A stretch of DNA of 64,000 bases from Streptomyces venezuelae (GCF_008642355.1 NZ_CP029193.1:1884001-1948000), one strand, 5' to 3'; positions 25,464 to 35,999 are shown, counted from the stretch's first letter. The notes: generated from the letters alone by a model not told the origin. A program made the numbers and translations.

Positions 25464-26482
25464 AATCACAGTCCTCACCCCCGTCCCCACTCTCCTCCCT
25501 CCGCTCCCGAGTCGTCGCCGTGGCCGCGGCGGCCGCGGTCCTCGCGGGTGTCGCCGTCACGTACACGCTGCAGGCGGCGGAGCGCGCCGAATCAGCCGAC
25601 GCGACCTCGGAGTTCGGCCTGGACCGGGGCAAGCTCTACTTCCGCAGTACGACGGAGGCGGCGGGCCGGGTCGCACGCGTCCCGGCCTCCGGAGGCGGGG
25701 GCGGCGGCACGCGCACCACCGGCGGCCCGTCCTGCGAGCGCTTCTACGCCGCCGCGGGCACAGGTCTCTGCCTCCAGCGCAGGTCGGGGATCCCGCCCAA
25801 GTCGTACGCGGTCGTCCTGGACGACCGGCTCCGCGAGAAGCGCCGGATCGCCCTGACCGGCATCCCCAACCGGGCGCGCGTCTCGGCGTCGGGGCGGATG
25901 CTGTCCTGGACGATGTTCGCGACGGGCGACTCGTACGCGGGTTCCTCGTTCTCCACCCGTACGTCGATCCTGGACACCCGTACGGGTTACCTCATCAAGA
26001 ACATGGAGGAGATCCCCCTCACCCTCGACGGCCGTCGCTACCACTCCCCCGACGTCAACTACTGGGGCGTGACCTTCGCGAAGGACGACAACCGCTTCTA
26101 CGCGACGGTGTCCACCAAGGGCAAGACGTACCTGGTACGCGGCGACATGGCGAAGTGGTCGGCGACCACCCTGCGTTCGAACGTCGAGTGCCCGTCCCTC
26201 TCCCCCGACAACACGCGCATCGCCTTCAAGAAGCGGGTGCGGAAGGGAACGCGGGACCCGTGGCGGCTGTACGTCCTCGACCTGCGCACGATGCGCGAGC
26301 ACCCGCTCGCCGAACGGCACAGCGTCGACGACCAGGCGGCCTGGCTTGACGACGACACCCTCGCGTACGCCCTGCCGGGCGCGGACGGCCGCAAACAGGA
26401 CATCTGGACCACCCGGGCGGACGGCTCGGGGCGTCCCACTCTGCGGATACGCGACGGGAGTTCACCGGCGGCGGTGCGGTGA
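25460..26482 (+). CDS. secreted/membrane-anchored TolB-like beta-propeller protein
   Basis: A 340-residue protein. It has an N-terminal hydrophobic segment (VVAVAAAAAVLAGVAVTYTL) that is a signal anchor or uncleaved signal peptide. The rest contains repeated WD40/TolB-like strands: FGLDRGKLYFRST, GRMLSWTMFATGD, VECPSLSPDNTRIAFKKR, WRLYVLDLRTM and QAAWLDDDTLAYAL. Such propellers bind proteins or ligands outside the membrane; none is catalytic. The GTG start overlaps the MFS stop (GTGA) with CCGGAGG upstream, so translation is coupled. A strong bidirectional terminator follows. Confidence 0.8.
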   Translation: MKSQSSPPSPLSSLRSRVVAVAAAAAVLAGVAVTYTLQAAERAESADATSEFGLDRGKLYFRSTTEAAGRVARVPASGGGGGGTRTTGGPSCERFYAAAGTGLCLQRRSGIPPKSYAVVLDDRLREKRRIALTGIPNRARVSASGRMLSWTMFATGDSYAGSSFSTRTSILDTRTGYLIKNMEEIPLTLDGRRYHSPDVNYWGVTFAKDDNRFYATVSTKGKTYLVRGDMAKWSATTLRSNVECPSLSPDNTRIAFKKRVRKGTRDPWRLYVLDLRTMREHPLAERHSVDDQAAWLDDDTLAYALPGADGRKQDIWTTRADGSGRPTLRIRDGSSPAAVR

Positions 26483-26504
26483 ACTCCCGGTTCGGGCCCG
26501 GGGC

Positions 26505-27557
<1,053 letters not shown>

Positions 27558-27713
27558 CGGGCGGCTCCAGTTGCTCGGCACCGGTCCTGCCCGGCGCTTT
27601 CCCGGAGTCTGCGACCGGCCCGCCCGCACCGCACCGCACGCCCCCGCCGTCGCGGCCACGCTTCACCCGAAAATCACTCCGACGGCGGCCGGCCGGGGTT
27701 GTGAGGCAGGCTC

Positions 27714-28667
27714 TCAGGATCGGCGGAATCGGTCGGTCGCCGCCGTCAGTTGCTCCGCGATCCCGCTCGCCCCCGCGTTGTGCCCCGCGAGGTCGACGAG
27801 CACCAGTTCGCTGTCGGGCCACGCCTCCCGCAGCCGCCACGGGATGCCGAGGAGGTTCCCGAAGTCCAGGGTGCCCTGCACCATCACGCCCGGGATCCCC
27901 CGGAGGGAATCCGCGTCGCGCAGGACGACCTCGTCGCCGCCCAGCCAGTGGTCGTGGGCGAAGTAGTGCGTGACGGTGCGCGCGAAGCCGGCCCGGAACG
28001 CCTCGTCCTCGTAGCGCGGCACGGACCGCGGCGGCGCCGGCACGCACGCCGTCTCCCAGTCCGTCCAGGCCCGCGCCGCGGTGGCCCGTACGTCCGGGTC
28101 GGGCGACTCCAGGAGGCGGTTGTAGGCGGCGGCCAGGTCCCCGTCGCGCTCCGCCTCCGGCACGCCGTCGCGGAACGCCTCCCACGCCTCGGGGAAGATC
28201 CGCCCGAGCCCCCGCGTCAGCAGGTCGACCTCGGCGCGGCTGCCCGTGGCGATCCCGGTGAGGACGAGTTCCGAGACACGGTCGGGGTACGTCTGCGCGT
28301 ACCGCAGACCCAGCACCGAACCGAACGAGACGCCCCACACGAGCCACCGCCCGATGCCCAAGTGGCGCCGCAGCAGCTCCAGGTCGGCCGTCAGGTGCTT
28401 GATCGTGTTGACGGACATGTCGGTCGCCGGGTCGCTCGCGTGCGGCGTGGAGCGGCCCGCGCCCCGCTGGTCGAGCAGGACGATCCGGTACGCGTCGGGG
28501 TCGAAGTACCGGCGGAAGAAGGGGGTACAGCCGGATCCGGGGCCTCCGTGCAGCACCACGGCCGGCTTGCCGTGCGGGTTGCCGCAGGTCTCCCAGTACA
28601 CGCGGTTGCCGTCACCGACGTCGAGCATGCCGTGGTCGTAGGGTTCGATGTCCGGATAGAGAGCCAT
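27714..28667 (-). CDS. pip: proline iminopeptidase
   Basis: A 317-residue alpha/beta-hydrolase (S33 family) that removes N-terminal proline from peptides in the cytoplasm. It has the oxyanion-hole HGGPGSGCTPFF motif, DQRGAGRSTPH, the nucleophile elbow WGVSFGSVLGL (GxSxG), and a late Asp and His (LDFGNLLGIP; LAGHNAGASGI). The start ATG at 28667 gives YPDIEPYDHGMLDVGDGNRVYWE, the usual N-terminus of the family. It lies about 25 bp downstream of the NarK gene on the same strand. Confidence 0.92.
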   Translation of the reverse strand: MALYPDIEPYDHGMLDVGDGNRVYWETCGNPHGKPAVVLHGGPGSGCTPFFRRYFDPDAYRIVLLDQRGAGRSTPHASDPATDMSVNTIKHLTADLELLRRHLGIGRWLVWGVSFGSVLGLRYAQTYPDRVSELVLTGIATGSRAEVDLLTRGLGRIFPEAWEAFRDGVPEAERDGDLAAAYNRLLESPDPDVRATAARAWTDWETACVPAPPRSVPRYEDEAFRAGFARTVTHYFAHDHWLGGDEVVLRDADSLRGIPGVMVQGTLDFGNLLGIPWRLREAWPDSELVLVDLAGHNAGASGIAEQLTAATDRFRRS

Positions 28668-28692
28668 CGGGGCAGGGTAACCGCGCCCCGTC

Positions 28693-29883
28693 TCACTCCG
28701 CCTTCGCGTTTCGCATGCGCCCGTACGCGTACACGCAGCCCGCGAGCGCCAGGTCGGAGAGGAGCATGAAGCCGATGGAGTACGAGTCCTTGGCGCTGTA
28801 GATCGCGCCCATGACCAGCGGCGGCAGGAACCCGCCGAGACCGCCCACCGCGCCCACGATGCCCGTGACGGAGCCGACCTGCGGCTGCGGGGTGACCTGG
28901 GAGACGAGGGCGAAGACGCTGCCGCTCGCGGTGCCGAGGCCCGCCGCCATGAGCAGGAAGCAGACCGTGCCCACCGGGTTCAGCGTCGGGTCGAAGGCCT
29001 GCACGACGGCGAAGAGCGCGACGACCGCGAGGGCGACCGTGGTGACCGTGGCCGGGTGGATCCGGTCGGAGAGCCAGCCGCCGATGGGCCGGAAGATCAC
29101 GGTGACGAGTGCGAAGCCGGCGGCCTTGGTGCCCGCGTCGGTGGGCGAGAGGTCGTACCAGGTCTTCAGATACGTGGGCAGGTACACCCCGAACGCGACG
29201 ATGCCGCCGAAGCCGATCGCGTAGAGGGCGGAGAGCTCCCACGTCACCCTCAGCCGTCCCGCCCGGCCGAGCCGGGTGCCGAGGGAACTGGTGGGGACGG
29301 GCCGGTCGGGGCGGTCGCTGATGAGGAAGAAGGCGAGCACCGCGAAGACGGCCAGCGCGATCGCCACGACGACGAACGGCAGGTTCTCACCGTGCTCGGC
29401 GATGCGCGGGGTGAAGTATCCGGAGAGCGCCACGCCGCCCATGCCCATGCCGAAGACACCGAGCGCGAAGCCTCTGCGGGCGGGCGGGAACCAGGAGTTC
29501 ACCAGCGGGATGCCGATGGCGAACGTCGTACCGCCGAGACCGAGCAGGAAGCCGACCGCGAGCATCGCGCCGAAGCTGTGCTTGGCGGGGATGATCAGCA
29601 GCACCGGGATGATGGTGAGCGCCGAGACGAGCGGGAACATCTTCTTGGCGCCGTAGCGGTCGGTGAGCGCGCCGACCGGGACGCGACCCAGCGAGCCGAC
29701 GATCACCGGCACGGCGACCAGGAGCGACTGCTCGAAGGAGCTCAGGTTCAGCCGGTCCTTGAAGTCGCTGCCGAGCGGGGCCACCAGGTCCCACGCCCAG
29801 AAGGTGAGCGTGAAGCCGATGGTCGCCAGCACCAGGTTGCGGTAGGCGGCACCGGAGGGCTTGGCTGCGCGTGTCTCGTCCAC
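28693..29883 (-). CDS. narK: MFS nitrate/nitrite transporter (NarK family)
   Basis: A 396-residue membrane protein of the nitrate/nitrite porter family. The signature is GLGGTTFAIGIPLVNSW then FPPARRGFALGVFGMGMGG: the glycine-rich nitrate signature. VGALTDRYGAKKMFP is the loop 2-3 motif, and a second conserved Gly-rich block lies in TM11 (SVTGIVGAVGGLGGFLPP). About 12 helices are seen. It probably imports nitrate or exchanges nitrite. The gene is not adjacent to nitrate reductase genes here. Start at ATG 29883. Confidence 0.9.
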   Translation of the reverse strand: MDETRAAKPSGAAYRNLVLATIGFTLTFWAWDLVAPLGSDFKDRLNLSSFEQSLLVAVPVIVGSLGRVPVGALTDRYGAKKMFPLVSALTIIPVLLIIPAKHSFGAMLAVGFLLGLGGTTFAIGIPLVNSWFPPARRGFALGVFGMGMGGVALSGYFTPRIAEHGENLPFVVVAIALAVFAVLAFFLISDRPDRPVPTSSLGTRLGRAGRLRVTWELSALYAIGFGGIVAFGVYLPTYLKTWYDLSPTDAGTKAAGFALVTVIFRPIGGWLSDRIHPATVTTVALAVVALFAVVQAFDPTLNPVGTVCFLLMAAGLGTASGSVFALVSQVTPQPQVGSVTGIVGAVGGLGGFLPPLVMGAIYSAKDSYSIGFMLLSDLALAGCVYAYGRMRNAKAE

Positions 29884-29915
29884 GTCCTCACGCTAGGAAT
29901 GAGCGCCCCGCGCGG

Positions 29916-30647
29916 CTACTCTGCTGGGCCGTTCGGGTGCAGCCCCGCCTCGAAGGCCGCCGTGCGCAGCACGTCCCGCAGCATCTCCGGGGTGAGGCGT
30001 CCGGTGAACGTGTTGCGCTGGCTGACGTGGAAGCAGCCGAACACGTCGAGGGGCTCCTGCTCCGGGCGTTCCGGGTCGCCCGCGAGCCGTACGTGCGCCC
30101 CGTGCCCGAACGTCGGGCGCGGCCTCGGCACCTGCCAGCCCGCGGCGGCGAAGGCGGGGAACGCGGCCTGCCAGCCGAAGCCGCCGAGCACGACGACCGC
30201 CCTGAGCGTCGGGGCGAGCAGCTTCAGTTCGCTCACCAGCCAGGAGCGGCACGTGTCGCGCTCCTCCGTGGTGGGCTTGTTGGCGGGCGGCGCGCAGTGC
30301 ACGGGCGAGGTGATGCGGGTGCCGTACAGCGTCAGGCCGTCGTCGGCGCTCTCGGCCGTGGGCCGGGAGGCGAGGCCGACGTCGTACAGCGCCGGGTAGA
30401 GGAACGCGCCGGAGCGGTCGCCGGTGAACATGCGTCCTGTGCGGTTGGCGCCGTGCGCTGCGGGTGCGAGGCCGACGATGAGGAGCGCGGCGTCGTGCGG
30501 CCCGAAGCCGGGCACGGGCCGTCCCCAGTAGTCCCAGTCCTCGAAGGCAGCGCGCTTGGTGCGCGCCACCTCCTCGCGCCATGCGACGAGGCGGGGGCAG
30601 GCGCGGCACGCGGTGATCCGCTGGTCCAGTTCGCTCAGGCCGTCCAT
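29916..30647 (-). CDS. uracil-DNA glycosylase, family 5 (UDGb)
   Basis: A 243-residue DNA repair enzyme that excises uracil (and in family 5 also hypoxanthine and other deaminated bases). The N-terminal ITACRACPRLVAWRE holds the first cysteines of the 4Fe-4S cluster; others lie at CAPP and CRSWL. Motif 1 is VGLAPAAHGANRTGRMFTGD, where family 5 lacks the polar catalytic residue; the C-terminal CFHVSQRNTFTGRLTPEM is motif 3 with the intercalating loop. Family identity is strong. The gene is divergently placed from the YfcC gene's 3' end; no repair operon is seen. Confidence 0.92.
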   Translation of the reverse strand: MDGLSELDQRITACRACPRLVAWREEVARTKRAAFEDWDYWGRPVPGFGPHDAALLIVGLAPAAHGANRTGRMFTGDRSGAFLYPALYDVGLASRPTAESADDGLTLYGTRITSPVHCAPPANKPTTEERDTCRSWLVSELKLLAPTLRAVVVLGGFGWQAAFPAFAAAGWQVPRPRPTFGHGAHVRLAGDPERPEQEPLDVFGCFHVSQRNTFTGRLTPEMLRDVLRTAAFEAGLHPNGPAE

Positions 30648-30693
30648 GCCCCCACCGTACGTACGTCCGTGCCCGCTTCCGCGCCGGGCCCGC

Positions 30694-32235
30694 TCAGGTC
30701 GCCACGGCCCCCAGCGCCACGAACCCGCAGATCAGCACGGCGAGAACGGCGAGGAGCGGCCACACGAACCGCAGGTACTTGTCGTAGCCGACCTTGGCGA
30801 GCGCCACGCCGCCGATGGTGACAGCCGTCGTCGGCACCCACAGGTTCATCCAGCCGCTGGCCGCCTGCCAGGCCGTCACGACGACCGCGCGCGGGACACC
30901 GGCGAAGTCGGCGAGCGGGGCGAGGATCGGCATGGCGAGCGTGGCGTGGCCGGAGGTGGAGGGGATCAGGAAGGCGAGCGGCAGGTTCACCAGGAAGACG
31001 ATGACGGCGAAGAGCCCGGAGGACGTGCCCTTCACCACTCCTTCGATGGAGTGGAGCACGGTGTCCGTGATCCTCGAGTTGTTCATGATCGTCGTGACGC
31101 CGCGGGCGAGCAGGATGACCAGCGCGGGCGAGACGAAGTCGGCGGCGCCCTGGATGATCGTCGAGCTGAGCCGCTGCTCCCCCATGCGCGCGACGAGCCC
31201 GACGAGGACCGCGGCACCCAGGAAGAGCGCGGCCAGCTGCGGGAACGACCAGCCGAGTTCGAAGCCGTACGGTGTCGCGTCGGCCTTGCCCGTCAGCGCA
31301 CTCGACCAGGGCACGACCGAGAAGATCATGAAGGCGAAGACGAGGCCCGTGGTGACGAGGACCGCCTGGTGCAGACCGGTGAGTTCGGGCACTTCGGAGG
31401 CGTCGTCGGAGGCCCGCTCGCGGTCCTGGTCGCGGTCCCGGTCGCCGGGCAGGAAGCCGGAGAGGGAGCGCTCGGGGTCGCGTCGGACGCGTTGTGCGTA
31501 GCGGATGACGTACGCGACGGTGACGCCGGTCAGCACGATCCACATGGCGGAGCGGAGGACGATGCCGTCGCCGAGCGAGATGCCCGCGGCGGACGAGGCG
31601 ACGCCCGTCGCGAAGGGGTTCACCGTCGAGCAGAGCACGCCGACGCCCGCGCCGAGGATGATCACGCCGACCGCGGTCATGCGGTCGTACCCGAGGGCGA
31701 GCATCAGCGGCACGATCAGACCGTAGAAGCCGAGGGTCTCCTCGGCGAAGCCCTCGACCGTGCCGAGCAGCGAGAACACGACCATGACTCCGGCGATGAG
31801 CAGCGCTCCGCGCTCGCGCAGCCGGTGTGCGAGCCGTCCGATGCCGCGGTCGAGCGCGCCGGTCGCGAAGACGACGGTGATGAACGCGCCGATGGCGAGG
31901 ACGAAGAGGACGACGCCGGCGCTGCCGTACAGCGATCCCGTGTTGTCGGGCGCGACCAGCGAGGTCTTCTCGTCCTGGATGCCGTAGAGCCCGTTGACGG
32001 GCGACAGGAAGAGGTCGTTGAGGCGGTCGACGAAGGACTGCCCGGAGTCGACGCGGTGGTAGCTGCCTTCTACGGGGGCGCCCGACTTGTTGCGGTCGTA
32101 CTGTCCCGAGGGCACGAGGAAGGCGAGCAGCCAGACGGCGACGGTGACGACCGCGAGGACGGTCAGGGCGCTGGGAAAGGTGAACTTCGCCTTCTCGGGC
32201 GGCTTCTCCTGCGAAGGTGCCGGCGCGATACTCAC
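30694..32235 (-). CDS. YfcC/AbgT-like membrane transporter
   Basis: A 513-residue transporter with about 12 hydrophobic segments. It belongs to the YfcC/Dcu_C (C4-dicarboxylate/arginine-ornithine-type) group: TFPSALTVLAVVTVAVWLLAFLVPSGQYDR is the typical start, with GVVLFVLAIGAFITVVF and STSGHATLAMPILAPLADFAGVPR near the end. Relatives export or import amino acids or dipeptides; the exact cargo is unknown. The GTG start overlaps the stop of the M20 dipeptidase gene (GTGA), so the pair probably acts together: peptide uptake or turnover coupled to amino-acid movement. Confidence 0.85.
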   Translation of the reverse strand: MSIAPAPSQEKPPEKAKFTFPSALTVLAVVTVAVWLLAFLVPSGQYDRNKSGAPVEGSYHRVDSGQSFVDRLNDLFLSPVNGLYGIQDEKTSLVAPDNTGSLYGSAGVVLFVLAIGAFITVVFATGALDRGIGRLAHRLRERGALLIAGVMVVFSLLGTVEGFAEETLGFYGLIVPLMLALGYDRMTAVGVIILGAGVGVLCSTVNPFATGVASSAAGISLGDGIVLRSAMWIVLTGVTVAYVIRYAQRVRRDPERSLSGFLPGDRDRDQDRERASDDASEVPELTGLHQAVLVTTGLVFAFMIFSVVPWSSALTGKADATPYGFELGWSFPQLAALFLGAAVLVGLVARMGEQRLSSTIIQGAADFVSPALVILLARGVTTIMNNSRITDTVLHSIEGVVKGTSSGLFAVIVFLVNLPLAFLIPSTSGHATLAMPILAPLADFAGVPRAVVVTAWQAASGWMNLWVPTTAVTIGGVALAKVGYDKYLRFVWPLLAVLAVLICGFVALGAVAT

Positions 32236-33614
32236 GCGGCACCGCCTCCCGACGCTCCCGACTGCCCACCCTGCCCGCCGAAGCCGGCCGCGTACTCCCG
32301 TACGAAGGCGCACAGCGCGATGACCGTACCGCGCAGCTCCGAGAAGAGGACACGCTCGTTCGGGGCATGCAGATTGCACATGCTGTCCTGCGCCCCGAAC
32401 AGCAGCACCTCGGCGCCGGGTGCCGCCTTCGCGAGCCCGTTGACGAGCGGAATGGACCCGCCGGTCGCCACGTACGAGGCGTCCTGCCCCCAGCCCTCCC
32501 GCAGCGCGGTGAGCGCGGCGCGGTGGGCGGGACCACCGGTGGCGGCCTCGAAGCCGGGCCCTGTGTCGCCGGGCGTGACCGTGAGCGGGACGCCGAAGGG
32601 CTTGAGGGAGCGCAGGTGCTCGACGAGCCTGTCCTGCGCCTCCCTCGGGTCCTGCCTCGGGTGGAAGCGGAGGTTGAGCTTGGCTCTCGCGCACGGCACC
32701 ACGGCGGAGGCGGCGTGCTGCACGCTGGGTGCGTCCAGACCGATGACGGTGATCGCGGGCCCGCTCCACAGCCGCTCGCCGAGGCTGCCGCTGCCGACGA
32801 GCGGCACGTCCTCGCGGACGCCCGCGAGCGAGCGGAACTCCTCCTCGGTGTAAGAGGTGCCGGTCCACTCCTCGCGCCGCAGCCCTTCGACGGCGACGTC
32901 TCCGTGGACGTCGTGCAGGGTGGCGAGGGCCTTGAGGAGGACGAGCAGCGCGTCGGGTGCCGCCCCGCCGAACTCGCCGCTGTGGCGCGGCTCGTCGAGG
33001 GTGCGGACCTCGACGGTCACCTCGGCGGCGCCGCGCAGTCCGGTGGTGAGGGTGGGGGTGCCGGGACGCAGGTTGCCCAGGTCGGCGATGACCATGGCGT
33101 CACAGGAGAACCGCTCCGGGTCGGTGGGCGGATAGCCGTCGAAGGAGCTGCCGTACTCCTCCTGTCCCTCAATGACGATCTTGATCCCGACCGGTGGCCG
33201 ACCCTCGTACGCCCGCACCAACCCGAGGTGCGCGATGACGTTGGACTTGTCGTCCGCGATGCCCCGGGCGCGCAGCCCGCCCTCGACCGGCGTGGGCTCG
33301 AAGGGCGGGGACGTCCAGAGGGAGGCGTCGCCGGGCGGCTGCACGTCGTAGTGGCCGTAGAGCAGGACGGTCGGCGCGTCCGGCGACGGAGGCGGGATCT
33401 CTCCGTAGACCACGGGGGCCGTGTCCGGCAGGTCGAGCCGCTCGACACGCGGGACACCGGCATCCCGCAGCAGCCCGGCCACCAGGTCGTGCGCCTCCTC
33501 GACCGGCCCCGCGGGGAACCCCGGGAACGCGATGGAAGGGATCGCGGCGAGCCGTTCCAGGTCGGCGCGGAGTCCGTCCATCAGACCGTCGACGGTGGCT
33601 TCGAAAGACGTCAT
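32232..33614 (-). CDS. M20-family dipeptidase
   Basis: A 460-residue zinc aminopeptidase/dipeptidase. Zinc ligands and catalytic acids are in YGHYDVQPPGDASLW (HxD), ADDKSNVIAHLG (Asp), EGQEEYGSSSFD (Glu-Glu) and LFGAQDSMCNLHAPNERV (His). The lid domain lies in the middle. Many relatives cleave dipeptides such as carnosine-like or Cys-Gly substrates. ATG 33614 was preferred to the GTG at 33623 because GGGAG then sits 8 nt upstream. It is translationally coupled to the YfcC transporter. Confidence 0.88.
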   Translation of the reverse strand: MTSFEATVDGLMDGLRADLERLAAIPSIAFPGFPAGPVEEAHDLVAGLLRDAGVPRVERLDLPDTAPVVYGEIPPPSPDAPTVLLYGHYDVQPPGDASLWTSPPFEPTPVEGGLRARGIADDKSNVIAHLGLVRAYEGRPPVGIKIVIEGQEEYGSSFDGYPPTDPERFSCDAMVIADLGNLRPGTPTLTTGLRGAAEVTVEVRTLDEPRHSGEFGGAAPDALLVLLKALATLHDVHGDVAVEGLRREEWTGTSYTEEEFRSLAGVREDVPLVGSGSLGERLWSGPAITVIGLDAPSVQHAASAVVPCARAKLNLRFHPRQDPREAQDRLVEHLRSLKPFGVPLTVTPGDTGPGFEAATGGPAHRAALTALREGWGQDASYVATGGSIPLVNGLAKAAPGAEVLLFGAQDSMCNLHAPNERVLFSELRGTVIALCAFVREYAAGFGGQGGQSGASGGGAA

Positions 33615-33745
33615 GGACAGCACTCCCGGGAGTCGCGACCGATTTGATGCGATCAGTCCGAATTATCGGCGGCCCGGGTCAGCGGATTCCGGACGGCTCG
33701 CCGGGAGGCGGACATGCCACGCCGAAGCCGGACTAAGGTCGGCAC

Positions 33746-34228
33746 ATGGCTGCGGAGAGTTCAGGAGACGGCGGACAGGGAGCCGCGCCGGGCAACGGCC
33801 GGGGCGCCGGACCGAGCGGTGGTCCGGGTGCCGGGCAGGGCAGTGGTCCGGCGGGAGAGGGTTCCGTGCGCGTCGACGCATGGATCTGGTCGGTCCGGCT
33901 GGCCAAGACCCGCTCGGCAGGCGCCGCCGCGTGCAAGGGCGGCCACGTCCGGGTCAACGGGGACCGCGTCAAGCCGGCGTACGGCGTGCACGTGGGCGAC
34001 GAGATCCGCCTGCGGCAGCCCGGCGGCCGGGAGCGGATCGTCGTCGTGAAGCGCCTCATCCGCAAGCGCGTCGGAGCGCCGGTCGCCGTCGAGTGCTACG
34101 TCGACAACTCGCCGCCCCCGCCGCCCCGCGAGGCGGTCGCCCCCGCGGGCATCCGGGACCGCGGCACCGGCCGCCCCACGAAACGCGACCGCCGCGAGAT
34201 GGAGCGGCTGCGGGGAGCGGAGGGCTGA
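33746..34228 (+). CDS. S4-domain RNA-binding protein (Hsp15-like)
   Basis: A 160-residue protein with a ~33-residue Gly-rich N-terminal tail followed by an S4 domain: VRVDAWIWSVRLAKTRSAGAAACKGGHVRVNGDRVKPAYG. A basic C-terminus (PTKRDRREMERLRG) follows. The family includes heat-shock protein Hsp15, which binds free 50S subunits carrying nascent chains, and related S4 proteins in Gram-positives. RNA or ribosome binding is therefore likely; the exact role is not shown. Start ATG at 33746 is preceded by no strong Shine-Dalgarno site, but an alternative start is not evident. Confidence 0.85.
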   Translation: MAAESSGDGGQGAAPGNGRGAGPSGGPGAGQGSGPAGEGSVRVDAWIWSVRLAKTRSAGAAACKGGHVRVNGDRVKPAYGVHVGDEIRLRQPGGRERIVVVKRLIRKRVGAPVAVECYVDNSPPPPPREAVAPAGIRDRGTGRPTKRDRREMERLRGAEG

Positions 34229-34239
34229 GGGACTGACGG

Positions 34240-34947
34240 CTAGAGGGCCACCGGGACGGCCCGCACCCACGTGCCGTCGTCCGTGAGGTACGCGTCGACC
34301 TTCAGGCCCGCCTCCGCGAGCGCCGTCTCGAACTGCTCCTTGTCGAGAGGTCTGGCCCGGAAGGTCTGGGTCCATTCGGCGTCCGGGAATATGTACTCCG
34401 CGCGCACCTCGTTCACGCCGTCGCCGACCGGCGTCGCCGACACGATCCGCACGGTGTAGCCGCCCGGGTCGACGCGCTCCCTCGGCAGGTTCGTGTGGTA
34501 GTCCGCGCCCTCCCGCTGGATCAGCACGCAGCCCTGTTCCGTGACGTGGTTCCGGCAGACGCGCAGCATCCCGCGCCGGACCGCCTCGTCGCCCGTGTGC
34601 ACCAGGAACGACGCGAGCATCACCACGGGGAACTTCTCGTCCAGGTCGAGCTTCTCTATGGGGCTGCGGACCGTCCGCACCCCGCCGTCCAGCACGGCGA
34701 CCTTCTCCAGCATCTCGGCGGACTCGTCCACGGCCGTCACCCGGAACCCGCGCTCCAGGAGCGGACGCGTCACCCGGCCCGCGCCGCAGCCCAGTTCCAG
34801 GATGTGCGCCCCGGCGGGCACCGCGGCTTCGATGACATCGGGCTCGTCCCCGACGGACAGGCGCGTGTACAGCTCGACCGCGCACCCGTCCGGCGTGATC
34901 GCACCGGGTCCTGTCCCCTCGTATCCCTCACGCATCTCCACGCTCAT
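34240..34947 (-). CDS. class I SAM-dependent methyltransferase
   Basis: A 235-residue methyltransferase. ILELGCGAGRVTRPLLERG is motif I, VTAVDESAEML is strand 2, FPVVMLASFLVHTG motif IV and CVLIQREGADYHTN follows. The C-terminus has VRAEYIFPDAEWTQTFRARPLDKEQFE, common in Methyltransf_25-type enzymes of unknown substrate. The ATG at 34947 follows GGGGCGGG; GTG at 34941 is an alternative. It is convergent with the S4 gene (11-bp gap) and downstream of, on the same strand as, the acyltransferase gene. Confidence 0.85.
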   Translation of the reverse strand: MSVEMREGYEGTGPGAITPDGCAVELYTRLSVGDEPDVIEAAVPAGAHILELGCGAGRVTRPLLERGFRVTAVDESAEMLEKVAVLDGGVRTVRSPIEKLDLDEKFPVVMLASFLVHTGDEAVRRGMLRVCRNHVTEQGCVLIQREGADYHTNLPRERVDPGGYTVRIVSATPVGDGVNEVRAEYIFPDAEWTQTFRARPLDKEQFETALAEAGLKVDAYLTDDGTWVRAVPVAL

Positions 34948-35006
34948 GCCCGCCCCAACGAAGCGTGTGGCGCGCCCGGTTCCCGTCGTCCGAGCCGTCC
35001 CGTCGG

Positions 35007-35999
35007 CTACAGCGGGAACCAGCCATGCCCCGTGTACCAGTGGCCGCCCGCCCGCAGATGGTCGCCGACGGCCCTCTCCACCCGCGTACGCCTGGGAAGT
35101 CCGGCCACGGGGAGGTCCCGGTCGCCGAAGACGAAGGCGACGGGGTCGCCGTCCGACGGCTCCTGCCCATACCCCGCCGCCGGGCGGAATCGCCGCTGGA
35201 AGCGGACGATGTTCGCATCGTCGGGCAGGTACGTCCGCAGTTGCGGGTCGAGCAGCCAGGAGTGACAGACGGCTGTCTCGAAACGTTCCTCGGGGAAGTG
35301 GCGGGCGAAGAACTCCCGCGCCATGGATATCGACCGGTCGCAGGCCTCGGGCGTCAACGCGCCCCGGAAATCGGTGATGTGGACGTTCAGGCAGAGGTCC
35401 CCCGGACCCGCCCGGTGCCCGGCCGCCGCGGTCGCACCGCCCATGCGCTCGCCCAGCACGGCACGCTGGAACTGCAACCGCCCCAACTGGTAGAGCTCGC
35501 CCCTGAAGTGCAGGCCGAGCCATTCCGGCACGAGGAGCCCCCGGCTGCCGCGCGCCCTGCGGTGGACCGCCAGATGGCGCCCGAGGTCGGCGAGGGTGCG
35601 CCGCGAGACGTCGTCGGGGACGCCACGGCCGCGGTGGTACGCACGCACGTGTTCCAGCGCCGCCACGTACACGTACACGAAGAAGCAGCGCCCGAGCTCA
35701 CCCCACGCCTCGGGCAGCACGGGCGGTACGGGCAGTTGCCCGCCGACGACCTTCCCCGTGTCGCGCACGACGGCGTCCGCGCAGCGGTCGAGCAGCCAGC
35801 GCGCCTCCGGGTCCGCCCACAGCCGGTCGCGCAGCGCCACGAGCGGGTTGATGTCCTCGTGCGGCACGGCGAGGTCGAGGAGCACCTCCGGCAGGTCATC
35901 GGCGTCCGGAAGCACCGCGGTTGCCCGTGGCTCCCCCGCGCTCTCCAGGTCCCGCAGCCACGCGGCGAGGTTCTCGTCGGCCCTGAGCGCTTCCAGCAC
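35007..35999 (-). CDS. acyltransferase-domain protein (NAT_N/GNAT_C type)
   Basis: A 330-residue protein of a conserved actinobacterial family described as N-acyltransferase N-terminal plus GNAT-like C-terminal. Conserved blocks are VLLDLAVPHEDINPLVALRDRL, RRTLADLGRHLAVHRR, WLGLHFRGELYQLGRLQFQRAVLG, CLNVHITDFRGALTPEACDRSISMAREFF and CHSWLLDPQLRTYLPDDANIVRFQRRF. There is no signal peptide. The frame is open to 36074, but the GTG at 35999 has AGAGGGTGAG upstream and precedes the conserved region. Acyl donor and acceptor are unknown. Confidence 0.78.
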   Translation of the reverse strand: MLEALRADENLAAWLRDLESAGEPRATAVLPDADDLPEVLLDLAVPHEDINPLVALRDRLWADPEARWLLDRCADAVVRDTGKVVGGQLPVPPVLPEAWGELGRCFFVYVYVAALEHVRAYHRGRGVPDDVSRRTLADLGRHLAVHRRARGSRGLLVPEWLGLHFRGELYQLGRLQFQRAVLGERMGGATAAAGHRAGPGDLCLNVHITDFRGALTPEACDRSISMAREFFARHFPEERFETAVCHSWLLDPQLRTYLPDDANIVRFQRRFRPAAGYGQEPSDGDPVAFVFGDRDLPVAGLPRRTRVERAVGDHLRAGGHWYTGHGWFPL

